Shown: positions 39,388 to 48,335, numbered from the stretch's first letter. The stretch: DNA of 64,000 nt from Natrinema sp. SYSU A 869 (GCF_019879105.1 NZ_CP082248.1:62001-126000), one strand, 5' to 3'. A program made the numbers and translations. Notes: generated from the letters alone by a model not told the origin.

Positions 39388-39789
39388 ATGAAAACGAGCC
39401 CGGACAACCGTAGTCCCGCGGTTCTGAACATGGACACCGCTACCGAATGCATCGACCAATCGAATAACGATCGATCCAGTAGACACAAGAGGTACACTAT
39501 GCATCGACCGCCGCCTGACCCACGAAAGTATCGAACCACTACTGACCCTACGTGGAGAGGTATCCTCGTATCCTACCTGATGGTAGCGTCGTTTCCGCTG
39601 TTACTCTGGGTTGTGAGCCAGCCCGTAGCTGGGACCGTAGTCGTGACGGCTATTGTCGGGCTAGCCCTCGGAGTCCGCCACGTCCATAAACTGGCTCGCT
39701 GCTTCTTCGAGTGTGGTGGGTTCGCGTTCGAACTCGGCGGGAAAATACGGGTATGTATTGCTCAGCCAAGTGTCGAAACGGCGTGCTAA
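39388..39789 (+). CDS. Small membrane protein in the ars operon
   Basis: 133 residues with a charged N-terminal half and one or two hydrophobic helices (GILVSYLMVASFPLLLWVVS, then GTVVVTAIVGLALGV). Two Cys pairs near the end (ARCFFECGG and RVCIAQ...TAC) might bind arsenite. No family recognised. It lies 1 bp after arsM and 27 bp before arsN2, so it is very probably co-expressed. The true start may be the internal ATG at MHRPPPDPRK. Confidence 0.55.
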   Translation: MKTSPDNRSPAVLNMDTATECIDQSNNDRSSRHKRYTMHRPPPDPRKYRTTTDPTWRGILVSYLMVASFPLLLWVVSQPVAGTVVVTAIVGLALGVRHVHKLARCFFECGGFAFELGGKIRVCIAQPSVETAC

Positions 39790-39816
39790 CCGTCAATTGG
39801 ACCGTATAAATCCTTC

Positions 39817-40248
39817 ATGATAACGATCGAGAAGGCGGATGAAGAAGCACTCCACCGTGTTGAATCATTCCTAAAACAGAGTAACTTGCCGTATCAGGAT
39901 GTGCGCTCAAACCCGGACTGTTTCTTCCTCGCGTACAGTGGCACGGAGTGCATCGGGAGTGGAGGCGTTGAGATGTACGGTTCAGATGGACTCCTCCGGT
40001 CTGTCGTTATCAGAGAGACCGATCGTGGACAGGGCTACGGGACGATACTGTGTGATGAGTTAGAAGAGTATGCGCGAGCGGATGGTGTTCAGATACTTTA
40101 CTTGTTGACCACGACCGCATCAGCGTTCTTCCGAGACCGAGGATATGAAGAGATCAGTCGGGAGAACACCCCACCACGTATCCAGCAAACCACCGAATTC
40201 ACGGACCTGTGCCCGAGCTCGGCCACCTGCATGCAAAAATCGCTCTGA
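39817..40248 (+). CDS. arsN2: ArsN2-type GNAT acetyltransferase
   Basis: 143 residues. GNAT core: GSGGVEMYGSDGLLRSVVIR, RGQGYGTILCDELEEYAR, and LLTTTASAFFRDRGYEEISR. The C-terminal FTDLCPSSATCM is typical of ArsN2 proteins found in ars operons. Likely modifies an organoarsenical or related toxicant by acetylation. Last gene of the arsenic operon. Confidence 0.9.
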   Translation: MITIEKADEEALHRVESFLKQSNLPYQDVRSNPDCFFLAYSGTECIGSGGVEMYGSDGLLRSVVIRETDRGQGYGTILCDELEEYARADGVQILYLLTTTASAFFRDRGYEEISRENTPPRIQQTTEFTDLCPSSATCMQKSL

Positions 40249-40479
40249 GCTTGATTCACCGAGAATCCCATGCCGTCCACGGGACAGGAGATGTCATGCT
40301 TTCAGCAGATGTAGGATTCATCTATCTTCAAGAATGTCTCCTACCAGCGCTCTCACATATACATGAACAGATAATAGAAGCAGGGTGTCAGAGACGAAGA
40401 TGCTGTACACGATGTGTGGCTCGCCCTTGATGGGAAGTTGGACAAACACGGAAACCGGCGGTTCTTGTGGACGAGCTGT

Positions 40480-40637
40480 CCGACGATACGATGTTCACTT
40501 CGCCCCCGCCCGTCCTCCAGCGGGCGATTGGGGCACTGATCGCCCCACTCGCGCGCCGACTGGGATACCAGGCCACATACCCGGAGTATGAGCGGCCAAG
40601 CTTCTGGGTGTCGCAGGTGGAACAGCTGCCAGAGTGA
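40480..40637 (+). pseudogene. C-terminal remnant of a cupin-type protein
   Basis: A frame ending at TGA 40637 reads TMFTSPPPVLQRAIGALIAP, then LARRLGYQATYPEYERPSFW, which resembles the C-terminal tail of a cupin family. No start or barrel precedes it. The upstream 40249-40480 contains protein-like fragments in shifting frames that I cannot name. Confidence 0.4.
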
Positions 40638-40698
40638 GTTTACTTTTCCAACATACCCCCATATTTAGTGACAGAAAAGGTGATATTGAAACGGTCGA

Positions 40699-40923
40699 TT
40701 TCGGTCGTCTCACGCCTCAAAGGTCGATTCGTTCGATGGTCGAACTAGAGCCTGCAGCGCCCATCGCAGATTTTCGGGGTTAAAATCACCATACAGCGGC
40801 GGGGCAAGATGCCGCACGAACACACTGCCGTTGCTTTCGTTCGATGGGGGATAGGTGAGTAGTCTCCACGAAAATTCGCGTACGTCCACAATAGTGGCGA
40901 GAGAGAAAATCGATCGCCGATTG
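40699..40923. repeat. Dispersed repeat, copy D
   Basis: Full-length copy: TCTCACGCCTCAAAGGTCGA, CCTGCAGCGCCCAT, then GAGAGAAAATCGATCGCCGA. The middle third is unrelated to copies A and B. Right-flank similarity to copy C runs on to about 41030. Confidence 0.8.
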
Positions 40924-41037
40924 TACAATACCCTCTATCAGGAGGCGCGTGCTGACATACAGAGGATGAGTTCAGCAAGGTGAGCTTGTTTGTTCCACGC
41001 TGAATGCGGTGACCCGGCCGCTCACTATGCGTGCGTA

Positions 41038-41286
41038 ATGAGTAATCAAGAAGCCCTGATCTCAGTCACCCTTAATCTGGCAGGGCCCGAATACGCCCCT
41101 ATGGACGACAAAGATGCGAAGAATATCAAGGTTTATGAATAGTACAGACATGGTGAAATTATAGGGGAGGAAGTGCGAGCAATCTTGGGCGACGATGTCA
41201 TCAATTCGATGGAAGCGGAAGTTGAAGCGTTTGAATCAGCCATGGAACGCGATACGAGCGTTTTCTTTGTTGGTGACGACAACTGA
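41038..41286 (+). pseudogene. Small acidic protein gene with one in-frame TAG
   Basis: ATG 41038 opens MSNQEALISVTLNLAGPEYA...KNIKVYE, then TAG at 41140-41142, then the same frame continues YRHGEIIGEEVRAILGDDVI to TGA 41286 (82 sense or amber codons in total). Both halves have haloarchaeal composition. A single CAG-to-TAG change would explain it. No family recognised; it lies just upstream of the HTH/PIN module. Confidence 0.5.
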
Positions 41287-41367
41287 CCACGAATCTGGAT
41301 TAATAGGGAACGACCGAAGTTCCAACCGTAGTAGACTAGTTGGACAGATCTCCAAAACACTTTAGAA

Positions 41368-41385
41368 CATAGTTCGCGTACTATG
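41368..41385. promoter_or_regulatory. Palindromic operator candidate of the HTH/PIN module
   Basis: CATAGT and ACTATG arms flank TCGCGT, and another ACTATG overlaps the start codon. It sits between a TATA-like TTTAGA and the ATG at 41390, the place expected for autorepression by the antitoxin-like HTH protein. Confidence 0.5.
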
Positions 41386-41389
41386 GACT

Positions 41390-42019
41390 ATGTCGAACGC
41401 TCCAACTCCTATCCAACCACCGGACGCGGGACACACCGCACACCGGTTTTTCGTCATCCAAGAGCTGCTGGGGACTCCTGATCTCGCGCGGTTCTACACA
41501 GATCTCTTGATCAACTCCCCCACAACGGTCACGGCAGCCCGTGAGCGCCAGGGTTTCTCCAAGAGTACTGCCTACAAGTACGCAAATACACTGGCCGAGT
41601 TGGGTGTCGCAGAGGAGTTGGATGAGTACGAAGATGGCTCTTCACTCTGGCGTGCCGACCCCGTGAGTGGAGACTGGACAGACGAAATAACCCTTGAACT
41701 CGGCCCCGCCATTATCGCGGTCTATGGCGCAACCAGTGTGGACGACGATCTCGAATTGTTCGTTGACCGCCACGGGAAGGCCGCACTCGCACCGGCGGTC
41801 ATGGCCACGCTCACTTACCTGCAAGGCGAGACAACGCGTCGTGGTGTCGCGGATGAACTCGGTATCCCTGCTGTGGAGGGCATCGCGGTCACTCAGGCAA
41901 TTGAGCGAATCATCGCCGTGGTGAAAAACCACGACCCAACCCTCAGCGACATCACGTTCGAGGTGGACGTTCACGACCGCGCAATTGAGCAGGGACCGTA
42001 CCAGCGAGCCGATGAGTGA
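41390..42019 (+). CDS. HTH antitoxin-like protein
   Basis: 209 residues. The N-terminal wHTH is seen in VTAARERQGFSKSTAYKYAN then LAELGVAEELDEYEDGSSLW. The C-terminal half is acidic and helical (AVMATLTYLQGETTRRGVAD). It overlaps the next gene by 8 bp. HTH plus PIN-domain gene pairs are common haloarchaeal toxin-antitoxin modules; this one would be the DNA-binding antitoxin. Confidence 0.75.
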   Translation: MSNAPTPIQPPDAGHTAHRFFVIQELLGTPDLARFYTDLLINSPTTVTAARERQGFSKSTAYKYANTLAELGVAEELDEYEDGSSLWRADPVSGDWTDEITLELGPAIIAVYGATSVDDDLELFVDRHGKAALAPAVMATLTYLQGETTRRGVADELGIPAVEGIAVTQAIERIIAVVKNHDPTLSDITFEVDVHDRAIEQGPYQRADE

Positions 42020-42551
42020 GGAGCATCCGTCTCCGTTCCCAACAGCCCTTATTCTCGATACAAGCTTTCTTCGAACCATCGGGGGAACGGAATCCACCTC
42101 GTATCAAACATTCATACAGTACGTCAGAGGGGAGGGAATTGACCTTTATCTGACACCGGGTGTCGTGGAGGAACTCGCGGAGCAACGCGGATACATCAGT
42201 ATCGACTGGGTTGATCGAGCGGACACAACAGCATGGATCAATCTCATCGATACCGTGCAGCCAGGAGTTCGGGTGCACGACGGGCCGCGTGCTGGCAAGA
42301 TTATGGATCGGGTTCATGAGCGACTGGCGAAGTTTGAGCAGACAGATCCAGACGAGCTAAGGAAGACTGATTCAGAACTTCCAGCGGCTGCCGTGATGCT
42401 TCTTGGTTCGACAGCGCATGACTCCGTCGGGATTTTGATTGACGACCGGAACGCTGAGCGGGCGATTTCTGGTGTGATCGACAATACGTACTATGACGGT
42501 CGAATTCGGGTACTCAGCATCTGGGATGCAATAGAGTATATCGAGTCCTGA
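42012..42551 (+). CDS. PIN-like domain protein, probable toxin
   Basis: 179 residues. ALILDTSFLRTIGG gives the first PIN aspartate; GVVEELAEQRGY and ELPAAAVMLLG supply further acidic residues; GILIDDRNAERAISG holds the last Asp pair. PIN proteins are Mg-dependent RNases. It is translationally coupled to the HTH gene. Confidence 0.78.
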   Translation: MSEEHPSPFPTALILDTSFLRTIGGTESTSYQTFIQYVRGEGIDLYLTPGVVEELAEQRGYISIDWVDRADTTAWINLIDTVQPGVRVHDGPRAGKIMDRVHERLAKFEQTDPDELRKTDSELPAAAVMLLGSTAHDSVGILIDDRNAERAISGVIDNTYYDGRIRVLSIWDAIEYIES

Positions 42552-42556
42552 CTGCG

Positions 42557-43490
42557 TCAGAGATCGTCTAAGTAATCCCTCCGCTGTTCCATTTTCTCTT
42601 CCTCTGAACGCGAATCATAGTGCATCGAGAGTACTGTTTCTGAGACGTTCGCGCGATCGCCGACCGCCTTCATCGGCCATCCTTCCTGAAGTGCGTGAGT
42701 GATACCTCCCCTGCGAAGTGCGTGGGGCTCTCCACAGACGGGCATCCAGAAGCTCCATCGTACGCTGTTGCTTCACACTGTTCGATTTCACGACCATGCG
42801 GACACTCCCCAGTTACGACGCAAGGCCTCGTGAACCGATAGCAGTCACCGCGCAGCGTTGTCGTATGAGCACGCCCTTGGGATGTCGCAATTAACGGTTC
42901 CCGGCCGTGCTCGTCAGTCACCGACGGTCGAGTATGCTCCAACCAATCATCCAGCAGCTCACAGACGTGGTCTGAAAGAGCGACGAAACGTTCCCCTTTC
43001 CCTTGATTCTTCAGCGTCGTCCCCGTGTCGGGACGGTGGGCCACCTCCAACGACTGCTTGGCAGGATCGTAATCAGCACAGTCCAGTGCGTGAATTTCAC
43101 CCACCCGCATCATCGTATGCCACATCAGCGTGAGAACGACGTGTGGCCGCGACGCGTATTCGTACTTCTCCAAGTAGTTCAGTATCCGGTCTGCCCGTTC
43201 CGAACCCAACATCTCATCGCGGATGTTGTCGTCGCCGGTCAAGTTCGGTGACAGAACCTTCGTGTGTAGATCCTGTTCGACGCCGTCAATCGACTCCAGC
43301 CACTTGATGAACACTCGCAGTGTATCCATCTGGGTCTTCTCAGTTGCTGGGGAGAGATCGCCCTCCATTCGCCGCCAGATTCTGAACTCGTGAAGCTGGC
43401 GTCCAGACAGCTCGTTCAGATTCGTGATCCCTTCGTCGTTGCACCATCGGATGAAGTGACCCAGTCGTGAACGATGGGAGCAGATTTAGG
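42557..43490 (-). pseudogene. Tyrosine recombinase (XerC/D-like), truncated and frameshifted
   Basis: From about 43490 the frame reads HRSRLGHFIRWCNDEGITNL and continues through SPATEKTQMDTLRVFIKWLE, MWHTMMRVGEIHALD (catalytic Arg region) and GKGERFVALSDHVCELLDDW. The last part, with PHALRRGGITHALQEG (His-x-x-Arg) and LSMHYDS (Tyr), lies in another frame starting near 42735. The first ~30-50 residues are absent. The break near the catalytic box suggests a one-base change; the missing N-terminus means it is probably inactive. Confidence 0.8.
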
Positions 43491-43511
43491 GTCTATGTAC
43501 GCTGAGCGGCT

Positions 43512-44345
43512 ATGAGGCCGACAAACAAATCAGAGACTCACAGAAAGAGTCTGTCGACGCGCGAATCCCAGGCACTCTCGCGACTTGCGAGCGAGGGGCG
43601 ACAAGTCGTCACTATCGGTGATGTCAAGGAAACGTTGGAGATTTCTCGAAAATCAGCCAAGGATATGGCATACTCACTCAAGGAGAAAGGCTGGTTGGAG
43701 CGCCTCTTCCAGGGGAAATACCTTATCTTGCCACTTTCTGCTGGAGAGAATGCGGTTTACACGGAACACGAGTTCGTCATCGCTTCCGCGCTCGTGGAAC
43801 CGATGTACATCGGCTACTGGAGCGCGGTGAATCACCATGGTCTCACGGAGCAGATGTCACGGACAGTATATCTTGTGACGACAAAGCGCGCGCAGACACG
43901 AGAGATTCACGGTGTCGAGTATCGACCGGTGTCGGTCACTGAGCAGAAATTCTTTGGATATCAGCCGACAGCGGTCGGATCCGCACAGGTGAACATCGCC
44001 ACTATCGAAAAGACGCTGGTTGACTGTGCTGATCATCCCGAGTTCTGTGGGGGAGTTGGTGAACTCGCCAAGGCGATGCAAAACGCAACGGAGAAGCGAT
44101 GTTCGTGGGAAACTGTCGTAGAATATCTCCGCCGGGTCGGGAACGGTGCTGCAACGAAACGTATCGTATACCTCGCTGACCAGCTCAACATCAATCTCCC
44201 GGAGTACTGGGATCTCGTCGATGATTTCACGACCGGATATCCACTTCTTGACCCAACTCGAGAAGCGACGGGCACCCGGGACAGTAAGTACCAGCTGCGT
44301 CTGAACGTAGAACCTGAAGCATTCCTTCCGGAAGACTTCGCATGA
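43512..44345 (+). CDS. abiEi: AbiEi-type antitoxin
   Basis: 277 residues. N-terminal wHTH (VTIGDVKETLEISRKSAKDM) followed by the AbiEi C-terminal domain with YIGYWSAVNHHGLTEQMSRT, PVSVTEQKFFGYQPTAVGSA and IATIEKTLVDCADHPEFCGG. In type IV AbiE systems it represses the operon and counteracts the nucleotidyltransferase toxin. Overlaps the toxin gene by 4 bp. It seems intact, although its partner toxin is interrupted. Confidence 0.88.
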   Translation: MRPTNKSETHRKSLSTRESQALSRLASEGRQVVTIGDVKETLEISRKSAKDMAYSLKEKGWLERLFQGKYLILPLSAGENAVYTEHEFVIASALVEPMYIGYWSAVNHHGLTEQMSRTVYLVTTKRAQTREIHGVEYRPVSVTEQKFFGYQPTAVGSAQVNIATIEKTLVDCADHPEFCGGVGELAKAMQNATEKRCSWETVVEYLRRVGNGAATKRIVYLADQLNINLPEYWDLVDDFTTGYPLLDPTREATGTRDSKYQLRLNVEPEAFLPEDFA

Positions 44346-45260
44346 TTACCGATACACGTCTGAGACAGTTAGCCAGAGAACTAGACGTTCGTCTGGGTTA
44401 CGCGGAGAAGAACTACGTCAACTCGTGGATTCTGTGGGCGATCTATACGAGCTCGTATGGAGATAATCTGCTGTTCAAGGGCGGCACCGCTCTTAGCAAG
44501 CTCTACTTCCCAGAGACATGGCGGTACTCAGAGGACCTCGACCTCGGTGTCGAAGGGGACTACCGAGGTAGCGAGGAAGAGTTGGCGACTGCGTTAGACG
44601 ACGCAGCAAGGCGCTCCGGGATTGATTTCGAGGTTACCCAACATCGCAAGTTTCGGAACGAGGGCTATCCAACACATTATACTGATGAACAGGCGCAATA
44701 CCACGGCCTTCAGGCCGTGAATACGCGCCGTAAGCTTGATTGTTCGACCCCACTATACACCTCTTGTGCGCGGAGAACTGGCAGTTGACTCGGTGTTTGC
44801 CACGGCGCGAGCCGAAATCAAACAAGTGAGCCGACCGCGCCGACCGACACAAAACAAGACACCTCCGAGCCGTCAACGCGGTAGGAGTAACGGCTTCGTG
44901 GCAGAGCCAGCGCCGTCGGTCGCAAACCGTAGACTCCCAACCGTCAGGATTGACCTGCCCGGCCAACACCGGGTGGGAGGCCCGCGTCTTTAGGCGCGGG
45001 AGGATGTCACGTTGACATCGACATCCAGTACAACGCCATTCTTGGCCACAGGAATACGACGAGTTTGGACGTCATGATTGACGAGCACGTGGCGTTCGAT
45101 TCAGTGGATCACACCCACCAGTATGAAGACACGCCTGACTTCACGCTGACTGCGTACAACCTTGAGGAAATCTTCGCAGAGAAGCTGCGAGCACTCTACC
45201 AGCGATCACAAGTGCGTGACTACTACGACCTCTATCGCATGATACGAATTTCGAGCGCAT
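44342..45260 (+). pseudogene. abiEii: AbiEii nucleotidyltransferase toxin, interrupted by a miniature element
   Basis: Starts MITDTRLRQLARELDVRLGY. The nucleotidyltransferase core is NLLFKGGTALSKLYFPETWR and SEDLDLG. The frame is broken after ...TDEQAQ at 44698 by a 312-bp element, and resumes at 45011 with VDIDIQYNAILGHRNTTSLD, TAYNLEEIFAEKLRALYQRS and VRDYYDLYRM. Deleting 44699-45010 joins CAA to GTT exactly in frame. The C-terminus is then cut at ~45260 by a second element. Confidence 0.85.
44699..45010 (+). mobile_element. IS200/IS605-derived miniature element (PATE-like)
   Basis: 312 bp with hairpin ends: CACGGCC-TTCA-GGCCGTG at 44702-44719 and CCCGCGTC-TTTA-GGCGCGGG at 44981-45000, then GGAGGATGTCAC. 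The internal part reads like the degenerate tail of a TnpB gene. Hairpin ends with 4-nt loops and no target duplication match IS200/IS605-family elements and the palindrome-associated miniature elements derived from them in haloarchaea. Confidence 0.75.
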
Positions 45261-45627
45261 ACCTGCGTCTTCAGGCGCAGGTCGAGCGGTAGGCGCAGCG
45301 TGTCACCCGCAGCCGGTGATCGGGACGGATTTCCATCGTAATCGTTTTAGTGTGATAGCACGTAACATAGGGTGCTACGAATACCGTGAGAGGCCGTTCC
45401 CGAACAGACAAGGGATGGTGAGGAGCGCGGTCTGTTCCTCACACGGCGATGACATGGTATTCGATGGGGCCTATTTGACCGGGCCACAGCCCTATACAGG
45501 GGAGGAAACGAGAGTTCCCCCGGTGTGTCGCCGGTTCCCCTTGAGTGCGGGTTGGAACCTCGAACGCCGCACTCGGCGGAAATCCGATGGTCGGATTCCA
45601 CGTCCTTCAGGGCGTGGAGGAGGTCAA
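45259..45627 (+). mobile_element. Second IS200/IS605-derived miniature element
   Basis: About 370 bp. Left hairpin CCTGCGTC-TTCA-GGCGCAGG at 45262-45281 and right hairpin CCACGTCC-TTCA-GGGCGTGG at 45598-45617, followed by AGGAGGTCAAT. No intact transposase. It follows AbiEii sequence directly, so it (or a later deletion) removed the toxin's C-terminus. Confidence 0.7.
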
Positions 45628-45684
45628 TCTATCCCTTACTCTGAATAAAGAAGCCTATATTCAACTACTGTTAACGGTACGACG

Positions 45685-46371
45685 GTGTTCAAATAAGGAT
45701 TGAAAGGTGAGGCGTAGCGTTTTCTGCGTGTCCATGGCCGAAAACGCTACGCCTCACTGGTTCTATCGACCAGATTGAGTTAGATTTTGTGGAGCGAGAA
45801 GCAACACCAAAACTGTTGATAAAGCTCGGTATTCAGTCCTATCTTGCAGGACAATCACCTTCGAATACTGTATCTATTATTGAGGTATTTGGTGTTGAAC
45901 GAGCACGTTCGACCGTTCACGATTGAGTTCACAAAGCCGATCTACAGCCCAAGGTGGACGAAACCCGGATCACATTGCGGTCGACGAGACCGTGATCCAA
46001 CTTGATGAGAAGCGATATTGGCTGTACGCTGCAGTCGATTCTGATACAAACAATTTACTCCATTCAAAGCTTGAACCGGTAAGAACGAACGTTTTTGCTC
46101 ACGCGTTCTTCGCCGAGCTACGCGAGAAACACGACGTCGATGACGCCGTGTTTCTCGTCGATGGAGCGACACCGCTCCAAGACGCCTGCTCTCGCCACCT
46201 CGATTTCAGATACGAACGTCACGGAAATCGGAACAGTGTAGAACGTGTTTTTCGAGAGATAAAGCGACGAACTATCTCTATCTCGAACTGTTTTAGCAAC
46301 ACCAAAGCAGAAACTGTCGACGAGTGGTTGCGATCATTCGCCTTCGCATGGAATCAGCTTATCTGAACACT
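45685..46371 (+). mobile_element. Degraded IS6-type element
   Basis: Ends GGTGTTCAAATAAG (left) and, on the opposite strand, AGTGTTCAGATAAG (right) are imperfect inverted repeats; 687 bp. No target duplication is seen. The right end GAATCAGCTTATCTGAACA also occurs alone near 16996, marking a second, lost copy. Confidence 0.75.
45734..46366 (+). pseudogene. IS6-like transposase, inactivated
   Basis: Pieces in different frames: TGSIDQIELDFVEREATPKL, FGVERARSTVHD then TGA where TGG is expected, and after a shift HIAVDETVIQLDEKRYWLYA, DDAVFLVDGATPLQDACSRH, ERHGNRNSVERVFREIKRRT. All three DDE segments are present, but two frameshifts and a stop block expression. Confidence 0.8.
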
Positions 46372-46393
46372 ACTATTTCTTCCAGCCGAAGAA

Positions 46394-46900
46394 CTAACTA
46401 TTTGTATGTAACTGGTAATTTTCTTCCATTGGGCGTGTATACACCTCGATAACGTGCTCATCAGGATCTTTGAAATATAACGACCGGTATGGCGCTTCAG
46501 CATCATATTCCCGTTTTGTTACGGGAACATCTGCGTGCTGAAGGAATTTATACGCGGTGTCAAAATCACTCTCATCAACATAGAGGGCGAAATGAACGTG
46601 GTCACCACCCTCATCATACAATGCGGAATCTGGCCAGTCAGTGACTGGTCGTGCTTTGTGTTTCCTGTCTTCATCGGAAAATTCGCGAGGCAGCCATAGG
46701 CCTAGGCGGGTATTCCCTCCAACATAGATCCACGTTGCCCAGACCTCTTCTCCAGAGGGTGATCCCGTAAATTGCCCATCAGCGTACCCCCATTGGTCAA
46801 CAATGGGAAATCCAAGCGTCTCTGACCAAAATGAAACAGCCCGATCCATGTCTGCAACTTCGAGGACGAGTTCAGAAACACCCTGTACTGGCAGCGTCAT
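46394..46900 (-). CDS. VOC-family (glyoxalase/bleomycin-resistance-like) protein
   Basis: 168 residues. VSELVLEVADMDRAVSFWSE, then FPIVDQWGYADGQFTGSPSG, DHVHFALYVDESDFDTAYKF and YRSLYFKDPDEHVIEVYTRP follow the VOC beta-alpha-beta-beta-beta repeats with His/Glu metal positions. Substrate unknown. It sits between an IS and a small hypothetical gene on the same strand. Confidence 0.87.
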   Translation of the reverse strand: MTLPVQGVSELVLEVADMDRAVSFWSETLGFPIVDQWGYADGQFTGSPSGEEVWATWIYVGGNTRLGLWLPREFSDEDRKHKARPVTDWPDSALYDEGGDHVHFALYVDESDFDTAYKFLQHADVPVTKREYDAEAPYRSLYFKDPDEHVIEVYTRPMEENYQLHTNS

Positions 46901-46949
46901 ACTATTCCCCTTATACGGATGTCATTAAAAGTCATACAATCCATTTGGG

Positions 46950-47240
46950 TCATAGAAACCCATCTTCGTTCTCGAGGGTTCGCTGGGCACCGAGTTCTTC
47001 GTATTCTTGGCCCGGTTCCCAAACGATGTTGTATCCTAGCTCGAGGAGCACCGCTTGTAGCTGATCGAGAACCTCGCCGGAGGAGACGATTTCGTGTGTG
47101 ATAATCCTGCTGCCCGACAAACCGGCAGACAGGCGGTCGAGCCGCTCCTTCCACAGCACGGCTTCAGTGATCGTATCGAATTTCGATACGTCAGCGTCAA
47201 GTATTTCGAAACGATCACAGCCGGCGAATTTCGATGACAC
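46950..47240 (-). CDS. Small hypothetical protein
   Basis: 96 residues (MSSKFAGCDRFEILDADVSK start), with an amphipathic middle and acidic tail. No motif recognised. It is divergent from the DUF7342 gene with ~66 bp between start codons and could belong to that module. Confidence 0.5.
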   Translation of the reverse strand: MSSKFAGCDRFEILDADVSKFDTITEAVLWKERLDRLSAGLSGSRIITHEIVSSGEVLDQLQAVLLELGYNIVWEPGQEYEELGAQRTLENEDGFL

Positions 47241-47306
47241 ACTCTTAGTATCGATATAAGATCAGCCACCTCAATCTATATTAAGATCCAGTCCGAATAA
47301 TCGAGT

Positions 47307-47834
47307 ATGGTCGAGGATACCAAGCTGCGGAACCAGCAGACGACGGGCGAAGACCGTGTGCGGATGATCGCACGACAGCTGTCGGAGCCCCGGACAGCAA
47401 ATTGGATCGCCTCCGAAGCAGGTTGGTCACACGAGCCAACCAAGCGCGTCCTCGAACGGCTCGTCGAGGACACCATCCTCCATCGTGACGACAGCGGCAC
47501 CCACACCACGTACTACCCAGATTACCGCCGCCAAGCGATGCAGGAGGCGATGCGCCTTCGGGACAGCGGGCACACAGTTGAGGAGCTCACGGACCGCCTC
47601 GCCGAAATGAAGGCACAGATCCGGGACTGGGAGAACGAATTCGGCGTCGAGTCACCGAACCACCTTCGAGGAACGCTCGCCGACGACGCCCTTGACACCG
47701 ACGAAGAGGACCGTCGCCGTGAGATCGCACGCGAGTGGGAACACCTCCAGCGTCGCATCCGGATCGTCGGGTTCGCTATCCGCGAATGGGACTTCCTAGC
47801 CCCAACAACAGACCCCGCCGAGGCCAGCAGCTAA
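47307..47834 (+). CDS. DUF7342-type winged-helix protein, probable antitoxin
   Basis: 175 residues. wHTH: ARQLSEPRTANWIASEAGWS, then KRVLERLVEDTILHRDDSGT; a long helical stretch follows (LRDSGHTVEELTDRLAEMKA). Haloarchaeal DUF7342 proteins are usually encoded with a small partner, as here (3 bp to the next gene), a layout like toxin-antitoxin pairs. The role as antitoxin is inferred. Confidence 0.72.
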   Translation: MVEDTKLRNQQTTGEDRVRMIARQLSEPRTANWIASEAGWSHEPTKRVLERLVEDTILHRDDSGTHTTYYPDYRRQAMQEAMRLRDSGHTVEELTDRLAEMKAQIRDWENEFGVESPNHLRGTLADDALDTDEEDRRREIAREWEHLQRRIRIVGFAIREWDFLAPTTDPAEASS

Positions 47835-47837
47835 CGG

Positions 47838-48296
47838 ATGTCTGTCCCGCACCCTGGTGGTGACCCGAACGCGAATCTATACGAACAACTGAAGCGGGAC
47901 GTCCTTGACCGTGTACCACAGATTGCGGCGGTCGAGTACGTTCCGGACGATATCGAGGCCAAGCAGTTGCGAGCAATTTTCGATCCGGACCGCCTTGACC
48001 CTCCAACAGGGCCTGAATCGCCGGAACTAACCGTCAAGTGGTATCGCCAGGACCCACACGATTGGTTCCGCGTCAACTACACCAACCCAAACGCGGGTTT
48101 TCACGCTGGTTGGCACCAAGATGAGAATCATCCCGATCTCGGACGGGTGCATTTCCAGTACACGGTCGCCGACGAAGCGGACCGATGGGATATCACATTC
48201 GAACACGAGACACCTTCCATGATCCTCTGGGAAATCGTCGAAGATCTCCTTGAAGATGTTCGTCCGACATACCAGTACTCGAACGAGGAATCATAA
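47838..48296 (+). CDS. Partner of DUF7342 protein, possibly TumE-like toxin
   Basis: 152 residues. Features LTVKWYRQDPHDWFRVNYTN, NAGFHAGWHQDENHPDLGRV and FQYTVADEADRWDITFEHET, with clustered Trp/His. The layout resembles TumE (formerly DUF6516)-type partners, but I am not certain of the family. Starts 3 bp after the DUF7342 stop. Confidence 0.55.
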   Translation: MSVPHPGGDPNANLYEQLKRDVLDRVPQIAAVEYVPDDIEAKQLRAIFDPDRLDPPTGPESPELTVKWYRQDPHDWFRVNYTNPNAGFHAGWHQDENHPDLGRVHFQYTVADEADRWDITFEHETPSMILWEIVEDLLEDVRPTYQYSNEES

Positions 48297-48335
48297 CCCC
48301 CGGTAAGACAACCGAGAACGCATCGGTCGATCACT

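Noticed and set aside
41140-41142. TAG as pyrrolysine codon
   Set aside because: No pyl genes or methylamine methyltransferases are visible and haloarchaea generally lack the system; a nonsense mutation is simpler.
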